Source: Gemmatimonadales bacterium
GTDB taxonomy: Bacteria > Gemmatimonadota > Gemmatimonadetes > Gemmatimonadales > GWC2-71-9
Direction of reading: 5' to 3'
NCBI GenBank assembly: GCA_013140635.1
Contig: JABFSM010000011.1
Span: 1 to 33,425, forward strand
Length of the DNA stretch: 33,425 bases
A program made the position numbers and the translations under genes. The notes under the pieces were generated by a model, which made no database searches, was not told where the DNA came from, and saw nothing but the letters and a program-made list of their open reading frames with translations. Shown piece after piece: positions 9,985-18,936 of the stretch; the first letter of the stretch is position 1; each line of letters opens with the position of its first letter.

Positions 9985-10827
9985 ATGCCGCAGACTATTC
10001 ATGTCGCCCACTCTCCCGACTCCGACGATGCATTCATGTTCTATGCGCTTGCGGATCACAAGCTCGATACCGGGAATCTCGAATACGTCCACGAGCTGTC
10101 GGACATCGAGTCGCTGAACCAGCGGGCCTTGACCGGCGAGCTGGAGGTGTCGGCGGTGTCGATCCACGCCTATGCATATCTGGCCGATCGCTACGCGCTA
10201 CTCGCGAGCGGCTCCTCGATGGGAGACGGGTACGGCCCCCGTTTGGTCGCGCTCCATCCTTGCCCGGCTGACCCTCGCGCCGCGCTCAAGGGCAAGCGGG
10301 TGGGCGTCCCCGGGCTCCGGACCACGGCGTATCTCGCCCTCAAGCTCTACCAACCCGACATCGAGGCGGTCGTGATTCCGTTCGACCGGATCGGCGATGC
10401 GGTGAAGGCGGGGGAGGTCGAGGTCGGACTCATCATCCACGAAGGACAACTCACCTACGCGGAGGAGGGGTTCCATCTCTGGCAGGACCTCGGTGCGTGG
10501 TGGATGGACGACACCGGCTTGCCGCTCCCGCTGGGCGGCAATGTGGTGCGCCGCGACTTGGGCCCGGAGGTGACGGCGCAGATCGCCCGGGATCTTCGCG
10601 CCAGCATCGAATACGGCCTTGCCCACCGCGCTCCCGCGCTGGCCCACGCCAGCCGCTTCAACCGCGGCATCGGCGACGAAAAGACCGACCGCTTTGTCGG
10701 GATGTATGTCAACGAATGGACCGTCGACTACGGACCGCGTGGACGCAAGGCGGTACAGTTGCTCTTGGACCGAGCGCATGATGCGGGGATTATTCCGCAC
10801 CGCGTTGAGGTGGAGTTTGTGGGTTAG
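9985..10827 (+). CDS. mqnD: MqnA/MqnD-family protein (1,4-dihydroxy-6-naphthoate synthase-like, futalosine menaquinone pathway)
   Basis: ATG at 9985 chosen inside the longer ORF; MPQTIHVAHSPDSDDAFMFYALADHK...EVSAVSIHAYAYLADRYALLASGSSMGDGYGPRLVA... LIIHEGQLTYAEEGFHLWQDLGAWW resembles the MqnD-type periplasmic-binding fold. Confidence 0.75.
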   Translation: MPQTIHVAHSPDSDDAFMFYALADHKLDTGNLEYVHELSDIESLNQRALTGELEVSAVSIHAYAYLADRYALLASGSSMGDGYGPRLVALHPCPADPRAALKGKRVGVPGLRTTAYLALKLYQPDIEAVVIPFDRIGDAVKAGEVEVGLIIHEGQLTYAEEGFHLWQDLGAWWMDDTGLPLPLGGNVVRRDLGPEVTAQIARDLRASIEYGLAHRAPALAHASRFNRGIGDEKTDRFVGMYVNEWTVDYGPRGRKAVQLLLDRAHDAGIIPHRVEVEFVG

Positions 10828-10896
10828 TTGTTCGCTACTCGCTATTGGCTATTCGCTCGGCCCCTGGCGAATAGCGCGTAGCGAATAGCGAACAAC
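10827..10896. repeat. heptamer-based inverted repeat (array A)
   Basis: GTTGTTCGCTACTCGCTATTGGCTATTCGCTCG...CGAATAGCGCGTAGCGAATAGCGAACAAC; begins in the stop codon of the upstream CDS. Confidence 0.9.
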
Positions 10897-10963
10897 GCTT
10901 GACCCACACCCCCGGCCTTCCCTAGCTTCAGCAGGTTCGACATTCATCTCACCCCGGAGCCCC

Positions 10964-12037
10964 GTGGACGTTGCGCCGCGCCCAGCCGAGCCCGCCGGCC
11001 TGCTCATCGTTGACGACGAGGAGGCCATTCGCAACGCCCTCAAGCGGTTTCTCTCTGGACAGGGGTACGATGTCATTACCGCCGCGAGCGGTGAAGAAGC
11101 GATTCAGGCAGTTCGTCGCCACAAACTCTCGGCGATTCTCCTCGACGTCCGCCTTCCCGACGCGAGCGGCGTCGATCTGGTGCCGAAGCTTCTCGACCTC
11201 GAGCCCAACGCCGCCATCCTGATGCTCACCGCGGTCAACGATGCGTCGAGTGCCACGCTCTGCATGCAGCGCGGTGCGATGGACTACCTCACCAAGCCGG
11301 TCGATCTCCCGGATCTTTCCCGCGCCATTCTGCGCGCGCTGCGCCGGCGCGAGACCCAAATCGAGAGCGCCAAGATCAACCAATGGCTCAAGGAGGAGGT
11401 GGCGCTCCGCACCGCCGAGCTGCGGATCGAGCGCGCCAACCTGGAGCGGATCTCCGTCGCCACCCTCGAGGCGCTCGTGAACGCCTTGGAGGCGAAGGAC
11501 CCCTATCTCCGCGGGCATAGCGCGCGGGTGGCGGACATGTCGGCGATGGTGGCGGCGGAGTTGGGCATGGGAGACGAGCATGTCGAAGCGATCCGGACCG
11601 CGGGGCGCCTGCACGATATCGGGAAGATCGGGATTCGAGAGGAAATCCTGAACAAGCAGGGACCGCTCACCGACGACGAGTTCGAGCACGTCAAGCGGCA
11701 CACGGTCACCGGTTCGGAGATCCTCGCCCCCCTCACCCACCTTGGCCCGGTCATCGAATACGTCCGAAGCCATCACGAGCGGTGGGACGGCAAGGGGTAC
11801 CCTGATGCCCTCGCCGAGGACGCGATCCCGATGGGGGCGCGCATCATCGGGGCGGTGGAGATCTTCGACGCTCTCACCACGTCGCGCCCATACCAGGAAA
11901 AGATGACGCCGGAACTGGCGGTCGAGCGGCTCCGAGATCTGATCGGCACCGTGGTGGATCCGGCGGTCCACCGGGCGCTGCAGCAGGTGGTCGCTCGCCG
12001 AGAGGCGCTCATCTTCCTCGACGATCCGCGTGGTTGA
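10964..12037 (+). CDS. response regulator with HD-GYP domain (RpfG-like, putative c-di-GMP phosphodiesterase)
   Basis: REC: LLIVDDEEAIRNAL...ILLDVRLPDASGVDL...TAVND...DYLTKPVD; HD-GYP: LRGHSARVADMSA...AGRLHDIGKIGI...HHERWDGKGYPD. Confidence 0.93.
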   Translation: MDVAPRPAEPAGLLIVDDEEAIRNALKRFLSGQGYDVITAASGEEAIQAVRRHKLSAILLDVRLPDASGVDLVPKLLDLEPNAAILMLTAVNDASSATLCMQRGAMDYLTKPVDLPDLSRAILRALRRRETQIESAKINQWLKEEVALRTAELRIERANLERISVATLEALVNALEAKDPYLRGHSARVADMSAMVAAELGMGDEHVEAIRTAGRLHDIGKIGIREEILNKQGPLTDDEFEHVKRHTVTGSEILAPLTHLGPVIEYVRSHHERWDGKGYPDALAEDAIPMGARIIGAVEIFDALTTSRPYQEKMTPELAVERLRDLIGTVVDPAVHRALQQVVARREALIFLDDPRG

Positions 12038-13079
12038 GCGGGGGGCTCTCCGGGTGCTGGTCGTCGACGACGACCCCATCATGGCCGGCATGCTCCGCGC
12101 CGCCCTCGATGCGGAGGGGTTCACGGACGTGGCCGTGGCAGGCAGCGGCGCCGCCGCCCTCGACTCGTCGCACGCCCCGGACGTCGTTCTCCTCGACCAT
12201 CAGCTCCCCGATACGACCGGGATCGATCTCCTTCCCCGCCTGCTCGCGCGCCCGGACCCGCCCTCCGTGATCATGGTGACCGGTGAGGGGGGCGCCGAGC
12301 TCGCGGCCAACGCCCTGCGGCTCGGCGCCGAGGACTACCTGGTCAAGGGACCGAAGCTCCTCGCGGCCCTGCCGGGGATCGTGGAGCGGGCGCGGCGGAA
12401 TCGGCTGTTGCGATCGACCCGCACCGAGGTCGAACGGGAGTTGGTCCGCGCCGAGCGGCTGGCCGCCATCGGCGAGATGACGGTCACCCTGCACCATGAG
12501 CTCAATAACCCCCTCATGGCGGCGATGGCCGAAGTGGAGTTGCTCCTGCAGGGAAGCCCGACGATGGAGGAGATGCGCGAAGCGCTCACCCTCGTTCGGA
12601 CGGCGCTCTTCCGGATGCGCGACATCGTGAAGCAGGCTCGCGACCTCCAACGCGCCGACAGCGCCGACTATCTGAGTGGGCTACCCATGATCGACCTCAG
12701 CGCGCGCGCGGCCCCGGTCGCGGTGGCGCGGGGACGCGCCGTGCTCGTGGCGGCAAACCGCGAGCTCTCCCGGGCGGTGGCGCTCCTCCTCCGACATGCG
12801 GGGTGGACGGTCGACAAGGCGAGGACGATTTCAGAAGCGCAGCACGAGGCGGCTCGGCTCGACACGACATTGGTCGTGATCTCGGTGCCCGGAACTTTCG
12901 TCGATCCGCTGCAGGGATTCCATGCGCCGCCGGACCGGCCATACACGCTCGTTGCGCTCGTTCCGGGCAGCCCAGCTCCGGCGCGGGCGGCGGGCGCCGA
13001 TCTGGTGCTGTCGCTTCCGTTCGACCCCGCCTCGTTCACCAGTGAAGTGCTCGCCGCCATGCGGCGGCGGGGCGAATAG
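12030..13079 (+). CDS. REC - HisKA(DHp)-like - degenerate receiver-like protein lacking an obvious ATPase domain
   Basis: GTG start overlapping the HD-GYP gene stop; VLVVDDDPIMAGML...VLLDHQLPDTTGIDLL...VTGEGG...DYLVKG; AERLAAIGEMTVTLHHELNNPLMAAMAEVELLL (H-box-like); no N/G1/G2 boxes seen. Confidence 0.82.
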   Translation: MVERGALRVLVVDDDPIMAGMLRAALDAEGFTDVAVAGSGAAALDSSHAPDVVLLDHQLPDTTGIDLLPRLLARPDPPSVIMVTGEGGAELAANALRLGAEDYLVKGPKLLAALPGIVERARRNRLLRSTRTEVERELVRAERLAAIGEMTVTLHHELNNPLMAAMAEVELLLQGSPTMEEMREALTLVRTALFRMRDIVKQARDLQRADSADYLSGLPMIDLSARAAPVAVARGRAVLVAANRELSRAVALLLRHAGWTVDKARTISEAQHEAARLDTTLVVISVPGTFVDPLQGFHAPPDRPYTLVALVPGSPAPARAAGADLVLSLPFDPASFTSEVLAAMRRRGE

Positions 13080-13157
13080 GCCATCCAGTCGATTCCCTTG
13101 TCACCTCCACACGCGATCCGTAGATTGGCAGCGACCCATCGGCAGCAGGACGTTCCC

Positions 13158-14459
13158 ATGCGCATCGCCTCCGCCTCCTCGCTGTTGTTCGTGTTGCTCA
13201 CGGCCGCCTGCAGCACCGGGGAAGGACCTCTCGGCCCCGTTCCCCCAGCCGCGCCCCCGCCTCCACTCGCTCTCAACGCCGAACTCGGCCGACTCGCCTT
13301 CGAGGCAAGTTGTGCCTCCTGTCACGTCCGGAGCGAGGGGTTTGACCTAGCGCTCTTCGGGTTCTCCGAAGCGGATATCGTCCGGCGTGGTAGCCACCAC
13401 GTGTCAGAGACGACCGCGCGAAATATCGCCGCCTACGTTCGGTCGCTCGGCATTCAGCCGATCGGGCGAAACAGCGTCCCGTTCCAGCCTGGCTCTCGGG
13501 TGACCGACTCGGATGCGCAGTTCTGGCGGGACCTCTTCGGCACCGACGGGTGGCCCGAGCAACTGACCCCAGAGGCGCTCGCAGCGATCGACGTCCGGAA
13601 GCTGAACGCACCGCTCCAGCTCCCGCTCTGGTCGGTGGAAAACGGCGACGGCGACTGGCTCTCCGACGCAGCGCTCGACCCGGCGCTCGTGCAATACGAC
13701 GGGGGCGCTCTCGACGCCGCGATCGCCGCATACCGGGCCGATCCGACGACGGCCCGGTTGCTTCAGGCCGTCAGCCGCTTCGAAACGGCCACGCGGCAAC
13801 CACCATCGGCCGCCTGCGAGGGTATCACGGGAGCTCACGTCAGGCCGCGTGCCTGCTTCGAGGCCCGGCGCTGGATGTCGGCGTTCGCGGCGGTGCACTT
13901 CCTTCGCCAACGGGCGGCGGAGGTTCCGGTGGAGGTGATCAGGCTCTGGTGGGCCACCGGTGAGGCGTCGGTCACACTCTTCTTCTTCCCGCCCGACGGC
14001 CGCCGGGTGGAGCGGCCCGCCGTTGCGGGATGGCTCTATCTCGGGTTCTCCTACGCGCCAACCGCTTTCCCCGAAGAAAACGGGTATCTCGGCCAGTTTA
14101 CCGTGAGCAGCGGGTTTCCCAGGCTTGCCGTCTTTACCGCCCTTAGGCGGATGGTCGGTCAGGGAGAAGTGCATTTCGCCGGCTCGAACCAACGGTTCCG
14201 CGACGCGTTCCTGGCCGCATTGCGCGCCCCGGACGAGATCAAAGCAGAGGCCCTTCGCTTTGCCTATCGCTTCCTGCTGCGCCGACTCGACGCGGGGGAA
14301 CGGCCGAGCACCCAGCTCCTCTCCGGGGCCCGGACAAACGTCAACGCCGCGTTTGGCACAGTGGACGAACGCGTACAAGCGGGCTGGTTGCGGGTGGCGC
14401 CCGCGCTACTGAACGAAATCACGACGCTGCGCGACGAGTTGACCCGACGACTGCAGTAG
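13158..14459 (+). CDS. c-type-haem (CASCH) lipoprotein with large uncharacterised C-terminal domain
   Basis: MRIASASSLLFVLLTAACS lipobox; single CxxCH in RLAFEASCASCHVRSEGFDLALFGFSEADIVRRGSHH; rest not recognised. Confidence 0.78.
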   Translation: MRIASASSLLFVLLTAACSTGEGPLGPVPPAAPPPPLALNAELGRLAFEASCASCHVRSEGFDLALFGFSEADIVRRGSHHVSETTARNIAAYVRSLGIQPIGRNSVPFQPGSRVTDSDAQFWRDLFGTDGWPEQLTPEALAAIDVRKLNAPLQLPLWSVENGDGDWLSDAALDPALVQYDGGALDAAIAAYRADPTTARLLQAVSRFETATRQPPSAACEGITGAHVRPRACFEARRWMSAFAAVHFLRQRAAEVPVEVIRLWWATGEASVTLFFFPPDGRRVERPAVAGWLYLGFSYAPTAFPEENGYLGQFTVSSGFPRLAVFTALRRMVGQGEVHFAGSNQRFRDAFLAALRAPDEIKAEALRFAYRFLLRRLDAGERPSTQLLSGARTNVNAAFGTVDERVQAGWLRVAPALLNEITTLRDELTRRLQ

Positions 14460-14468
14460 TTCCGAGGG

Positions 14469-15497
14469 CTACGAGGCCACGTCCGCGGCGTCCGGAAGGA
14501 CGCCGCTCTGCTTTTCGGCGGCGTAGGACATGCCACGCAGACGAGCGAGGCGCTGACGAATGGGCGGATGGGAGGCAAAGAAGTCACCGAGCCGACCCTC
14601 CTTCTCGGAGAACTTCCGCGCACCAGGGTCGACGATACAGAGGTGCGCCGCCCCGCGCGCCATCGAGCGGGTCGCCTCAGGCGCGGCGTCGATCTTCTCG
14701 AGCGCACTGGCAAGAGCCATCGGGTTGCGAGTGAATTGGGCGCCGGTCGCGTCGGCAAGGTACTCGCGCTTCCGGCTCACCGACATCGAGAGAATGGCGG
14801 AGATGATCGGAGCGAGGATCAGCGTGACGATCCAGAGCACCAGCACGATCATCGCGAGCGGGTTGCCCTTCTTGCCTCCACTCCGCCCTCCCCGCCCGCC
14901 TCCGAACCGGAGGAACTGCCGCATCACATCCGACATCAGCGCAATGGCACCGACCATGGCGGCGAGGAGGGTCATCAGCCGAATGTCGTAGTTCCGGATG
15001 TGGGCCATCTCATGGGCGACGACCCCCTGCAGTTCGTCGCGATCGAGTTTTTGCAGCAGCCCTTCAGTGACGGCGATATGGGCGGCCCCGGGATAGAGGC
15101 CCGTGGCGAAGGCGTTAGGGTCGGCGTCCGGCACGATCCAGATCTTCGGCTTGGGAAGCCCCGAGGCGATCGCCATCTCTTCGACGATGTTGTCGAGCCG
15201 CTTGAGCTCCGGCGTCGCCGCCTCCACCAACTCCTGCGCCCCGGTGGCTTGGAGCACGCGCTTGAAGCCGAAGCGCCAAGCGTACCACGTGGTGCCGGCC
15301 GCGAAGAGGGAGGCCGTGATGCCGATGAAGGGGATGACATGGTGGTACGACTCCGGGGGGTACTCTCGAGTCTGAAGGTACAACGCGAGATCGCCCCCGA
15401 AGCCGATCCAGGCGAAGAACAGGACGAACCCCAGCACCAGCCAAGCGGATTTCCGCTTGTTCGACTCCTGCTGGGCAAAGAGATTCTTGTCGCTCAC
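14469..15497 (-). CDS. M48-family metalloprotease (HtpX-like)
   Basis: GVVAHEMAHIRNYDIRLMTLLAAMVG (HExxH), multiple TMs, SRKREYLADATGAQFTRNP, FASHPPIRQRLARL. Confidence 0.93.
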   Translation of the reverse strand: MSDKNLFAQQESNKRKSAWLVLGFVLFFAWIGFGGDLALYLQTREYPPESYHHVIPFIGITASLFAAGTTWYAWRFGFKRVLQATGAQELVEAATPELKRLDNIVEEMAIASGLPKPKIWIVPDADPNAFATGLYPGAAHIAVTEGLLQKLDRDELQGVVAHEMAHIRNYDIRLMTLLAAMVGAIALMSDVMRQFLRFGGGRGGRSGGKKGNPLAMIVLVLWIVTLILAPIISAILSMSVSRKREYLADATGAQFTRNPMALASALEKIDAAPEATRSMARGAAHLCIVDPGARKFSEKEGRLGDFFASHPPIRQRLARLRGMSYAAEKQSGVLPDAADVAS

Positions 15498-16063
15498 GCC
15501 ACCGGCTTGTTGAAGGAGAGGTCGACCATGGGCACCGCGCGCGCGGCCTGATCGTCGAGCTCCCAGAGCTCAGCCGGCGAGGCTTTGGCCATGCCGGCCA
15601 CAAGATTGGTCGGGAACTGCGCCTGCTTCGTGTTGTACTGTGTGGCCACATCGTTGTAGAGCTGGCGCGCAAAGCCGACCTTGTTCTCCGTGCTGGTGAG
15701 CTCTTCCTGCAACTGCAGCACGTTCTGCGAGCTCTTGAGTTCCGGGTAGTTCTCGGTCAAGGCGAAGAGCCGGCCGAGCGCCTGGGAGAGTTCTCCCTCC
15801 GCCTTGGCGGTCTGCGCGACACCTTGGGCGGAGACCGCCTTGTTGCGCGCGGCGATTACCGCTTCGAGCGTCCCGCGCTCGAATTCCATGGCACCCTTCA
15901 CCGTATTCACGAGATTGGGAATCAGGTCGTGCCGGCGCTTGAGCTGGACGTCGATCTGTTTCCAGGCATTGATCACCTGGTTCTTGAGGGCGACAAGCCC
16001 GTTGTAGGCCCCGACGACCCACAAGATGACAACGACTGCGACCACCAACAGAATCCACGACAT
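15494..16063 (-). CDS. lemA: LemA family protein
   Basis: MSWILLVVAVVVILWVVGAYNGLVALKNQVINAWKQIDVQLKRRHDLIPNLVNTVKG...; 4-bp overlap with the M48 gene. Confidence 0.94.
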   Translation of the reverse strand: MSWILLVVAVVVILWVVGAYNGLVALKNQVINAWKQIDVQLKRRHDLIPNLVNTVKGAMEFERGTLEAVIAARNKAVSAQGVAQTAKAEGELSQALGRLFALTENYPELKSSQNVLQLQEELTSTENKVGFARQLYNDVATQYNTKQAQFPTNLVAGMAKASPAELWELDDQAARAVPMVDLSFNKPVA

Positions 16064-16222
16064 TGTACAACCTCCGGTTGGTGACACGCCCGGTGTCCGG
16101 CGACGCCGGCCCGATCACTCTGGCGGGGGATAAAGAAGGGGCCGGAACGGCGGGCGCGCAACAGATCCCGCCTGCGGTAAAGGGGTGGGGCGGAACCGGC
16201 TATCCCCCGCTAGCGTGGCAAC

Positions 16223-16663
16223 ATGCGTCGCGGCTTCACCTTACTCGAAGTGGTCATGGTGTTAATGATCGTCGGGCTCCTGGCCAGCTTGGCCCTTCCG
16301 GGGGCCGCCGCGCTCGCCGACCGGCTTGCGGTCGAACACGAGGTCATGCGGATCGTGGTGGCGTATCGCTCGGCGTGGAGCGCCGCTCGGGCGCAGCACC
16401 GTCTCGCGCTCCTCCGGATCACCGCCGACAGTCTGGCCATCCGCACCGTCGGCGGCAGCGGCGCCGCCGATACCGTCCTGGCGTGGCTCGCCCCCGGACC
16501 GGCCAACGCCGGCGTCGTGCTCCGGTCTTCGGCCCACTCGATCCTGTTCGGGCCTGACGGGGTGGCCATGGGCGCCGCCAACGCTCGCCATGTTCTGGAA
16601 CGGGGAGGAGTTAGGCGCGAGGTAGTGGTGTCGAGGCTGGGGCGGGTGAGGGTGCAACCTTAG
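16223..16663 (+). CDS. type IV pilin / GspH-like pseudopilin
   Basis: MRRGFTLLEVVMVLMIVGLLASLALPGAAALADRL class III signal (GFTLLEV). Confidence 0.9.
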   Translation: MRRGFTLLEVVMVLMIVGLLASLALPGAAALADRLAVEHEVMRIVVAYRSAWSAARAQHRLALLRITADSLAIRTVGGSGAADTVLAWLAPGPANAGVVLRSSAHSILFGPDGVAMGAANARHVLERGGVRREVVVSRLGRVRVQP

Positions 16664-16751
16664 GGAAGAGGGAAGAGGGAAGAGGGAGGAGGGGGTCTTC
16701 GATCTAGCAACCGCTTCCCTCTTCCCGTTTCCCGCTTCCCTTCTCCTCTCC
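16663..16751. repeat. heptamer-based inverted repeat (array B)
   Basis: GGGAAGA x3 + GGGAGGA (16663..16690) facing CTTCCCTCTTCCCGTTTCCCGCTTCCC on the other side of a short spacer; overlaps both convergent CDS ends. Confidence 0.88.
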
Positions 16752-17318
16752 AAATAGCAGATCTACATGGACCACGATATCCGGATTCATCTTAAGTATG
16801 CCCAGCATCTTGCCCAGGCCCCCGATCTTGTAGTTCTTGAGATTCATCGGGGTGCTGGCCGTCAGGTGAATGCCGCCGGGCCCGCGAAAGAGAAGGGCCT
16901 TGATCTTCTCGGGTCGAGAGACACCGTGAATCACGAAGTTGCCGTTCAAGACCACACCGGCGCTGTCGCCCCGCTGCCAATCGGGAGTAACCCCGAGCAG
17001 CTCGAAGCGGATGGTCGGGTAGACCGCCGACTCCATGCTCTTGTTGAGATCGCGATCGCGGCGGTCGTTGCCGGTGGCCAGCGTCTTCACCGGGGCCTCG
17101 ACCCACCCGCGCACCTCATGGAGCGCGGCGCCGCCGGCCATCGCGCCGCGCACCTGGGTGGTGGTGCCGGTGAAGTCGCCAAGGGTGGATTTCCCGTCGA
17201 AGCTCAGTGTGCCGCGAGCCACGGGAGCGTCAGGCCAAGTCACCTGAGCGGGGGCCGGTGCCGCCTGCATGGCCGCGCCGGCCACCGCGAGCCCCCAAAT
17301 GCGGAACGCCGCGATCAC
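16704..17318 (-). CDS. YceI family protein
   Basis: Signal peptide; ARGTLSFDGKSTLGDFTGTTTQVRGAM...RDRDLNKSMESAVYPTIRFELLGV...LNGNFVIHGVSRPEKIKALLF. C-terminus EEKGSGKREEGSGC is encoded by repeat array B. Confidence 0.9.
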   Translation of the reverse strand: MIAAFRIWGLAVAGAAMQAAPAPAQVTWPDAPVARGTLSFDGKSTLGDFTGTTTQVRGAMAGGAALHEVRGWVEAPVKTLATGNDRRDRDLNKSMESAVYPTIRFELLGVTPDWQRGDSAGVVLNGNFVIHGVSRPEKIKALLFRGPGGIHLTASTPMNLKNYKIGGLGKMLGILKMNPDIVVHVDLLFGEEKGSGKREEGSGC

Positions 17319-17722
17319 ACCGCGGCGTCGGCTGCCGCTTCGAGCTCGTATCGCCGAATCTTGGCCAGCAACGTCGACCGCGCCAAGCCAAGGAGTTGCG
17401 CGGCGCGGCGGCGGTTGCCGCCGGTGTGCTGCAGCATCGCCGCAATTTGGCGGCGCTCCACCGCCTCGAGCGGCTCCGGCGGAGGGGCGTTTTCGCCGAG
17501 CGCCTCACGCAGGCGCTGGCGGTCGAGTTCGGGCAGGGCCAAATCGATCACGAGGAAGCCGGTGGAGCCTTCGCCCCCCTCGCCGATCATGGCGGCAGCC
17601 GCCGAACCTCTCTCTTCTGTCGTCACCACGCGTCCACCGTTCCGAAATGCCTCCGCCACACGTTCGGCTCGGGCGGAATCGGAACTAACCACGAGAACCG
17701 GGCGATGTTCGATATCGATCAT
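17315..17722 (-). CDS. Fis-type HTH regulator with short receiver-like N-terminus
   Basis: Start MIDIEHRPVLVVSSDS preceded by GGAGGTAGCGAA; LEAVERRQIAAMLQHTGGNRRRAAQLLGLARSTLLAKIRRYEL is a Fis-family HTH. Confidence 0.85.
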   Translation of the reverse strand: MIDIEHRPVLVVSSDSARAERVAEAFRNGGRVVTTEERGSAAAAMIGEGGEGSTGFLVIDLALPELDRQRLREALGENAPPPEPLEAVERRQIAAMLQHTGGNRRRAAQLLGLARSTLLAKIRRYELEAAADAAV

Positions 17723-17840
17723 TTCGCTACCTCCTTTGTCAATTCGGTATATACTTGCCGGCAATCGGGACGAATCTGCGGCGCTCCATGGCCGAGATCG
17801 GCCAGTTGCACGCGCGTTACCGACCCCCATCGACCGGCAA

Positions 17841-18824
17841 ATGACTGCTCCCCCTGACTTGACCCGACTGGCTCCCGGCGACCGTGTCCAGGATCCGTTC
17901 CTCGTCCTGGAAGTGGAGACGCGCAGCGGGGATCATCCGCACACCGTCCTCACCCTGGGCAACAGCACCGGATCGATCCAAACTGCCCCATTCTGGGCCG
18001 AGGAGCAGTCGAAAATCGCCGGGATCGGGAAGCGGTCAGTCGTCCAAATCATTGGTGAGGTAGCGACTTACCGCGACAAGCGGCAGCTCAAGGTGAGCTC
18101 CATTCGCGTTCTCCCCACCGGCACCGTGGAACCAGCTCGACTGCTCCCCTCGGTGGGGGATGTGAGCCGGTATTGGGCCTATGTCGACCGGCTTCGGGGC
18201 GAGATCAAGGGTCCGCGGCTTCGGGCCGTCCTCGATCTCTTTTATGAGGATCCCGAGTTCCGGGAGCGGTACGAGCAATGCCCCGGGAGCACAATCGGGC
18301 ACCATGCCGAGATCGGCGGATTGTTGAAGCACACGAGCGAAGTCCTCGCTATTGCGCAGGCTATCGCGCGAGCCGCACGGGCGGACGAGGATCTCGTCAC
18401 GGCGGGTGTACTCCTCCACGACATCGGCAAACTCGAGGCGTATCGGTGGGACGGGGCGTTCGAGGCCACGGAGCTCAATGCGCTGCAGGGCCATGTTGTG
18501 CTCGGCGCATTCATGCTGGACCGCACGGTGCGCGCGGCGTCACCCTCACCCTGCAGCGACCAAGAACTCGCAATTCTCACCCACCTGGTTCTTTCTCATC
18601 ACGGAAAGCAAGAGTTTGGCGCGCCGGTTCCGCCACTCACACTCGAAGCGGAAGTGATCCATTACGCCGATAACGCGAGCGCGAAGACGTCGAGCATGGC
18701 GGAGGCAATCAACACGGCGGCGAATTTTGCGGAAGGGGCGTTGGTCTCGAGCCAGGGCGTGTGGCAGGTGGATCGGCGCCGAGTGTACCGGGGAAAGTCG
18801 GATTGGGGAAGGAGTGAGGAGTGA
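17841..18824 (+). CDS. OB-fold + HD domain protein (YhaM-like 3'-5' exoribonuclease family)
   Basis: ATG at 17841; OB-like N-terminus ...HTVLTLGNSTGSIQTAPFW..., HD domain GGLLKHTSEVLAIAQAIA...AGVLLHDIGKLEAY...LSHHGKQEFGAPVPP...EVIHYADNASAK. Confidence 0.88.
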   Translation: MTAPPDLTRLAPGDRVQDPFLVLEVETRSGDHPHTVLTLGNSTGSIQTAPFWAEEQSKIAGIGKRSVVQIIGEVATYRDKRQLKVSSIRVLPTGTVEPARLLPSVGDVSRYWAYVDRLRGEIKGPRLRAVLDLFYEDPEFRERYEQCPGSTIGHHAEIGGLLKHTSEVLAIAQAIARAARADEDLVTAGVLLHDIGKLEAYRWDGAFEATELNALQGHVVLGAFMLDRTVRAASPSPCSDQELAILTHLVLSHHGKQEFGAPVPPLTLEAEVIHYADNASAKTSSMAEAINTAANFAEGALVSSQGVWQVDRRRVYRGKSDWGRSEE

Positions 18825-18862
18825 GGCCCAAGAGTACGAGCGAATAGCGGGAAGCGAATAGC
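18811..18862. repeat. heptamer repeats at CDS end (array G)
   Basis: GGAGTGA x2 (18811..18824, containing the stop codon), then CGAATAG-CGGGAAG-CGAATAG in one 7-bp register. Confidence 0.75.
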
Positions 18863-18891
18863 TCTCATCAGGTAACCGATACCTGCCCTAC

Positions 18892-18936
18892 AAAAAAAGG
18901 AACGGCCGCACAGCACGAGGCTGTCACGGCCGTCCC
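18892..18936 (-). terminator. Rho-independent terminator
   Basis: Minus strand GGGACGGCCGTGACAGCCTCGTGCTGTGCGGCCGTTCCTTTTTTT: ACGGCCG/CGGCCGT stem plus inner ACAGC/GCTGT, followed by T7. Confidence 0.88.

Noticed and set aside
10827-10896. Intrinsic terminator call for the heptamer hairpins
   Set aside because: Stable hairpins but no U-tract on either strand, so not called as Rho-independent terminators.
18869-18885. CAGGTA-ACCGA-TACCTG hairpin
   Set aside because: Short 6-bp inverted repeat beyond the ncRNA terminator; no independent support for a function.
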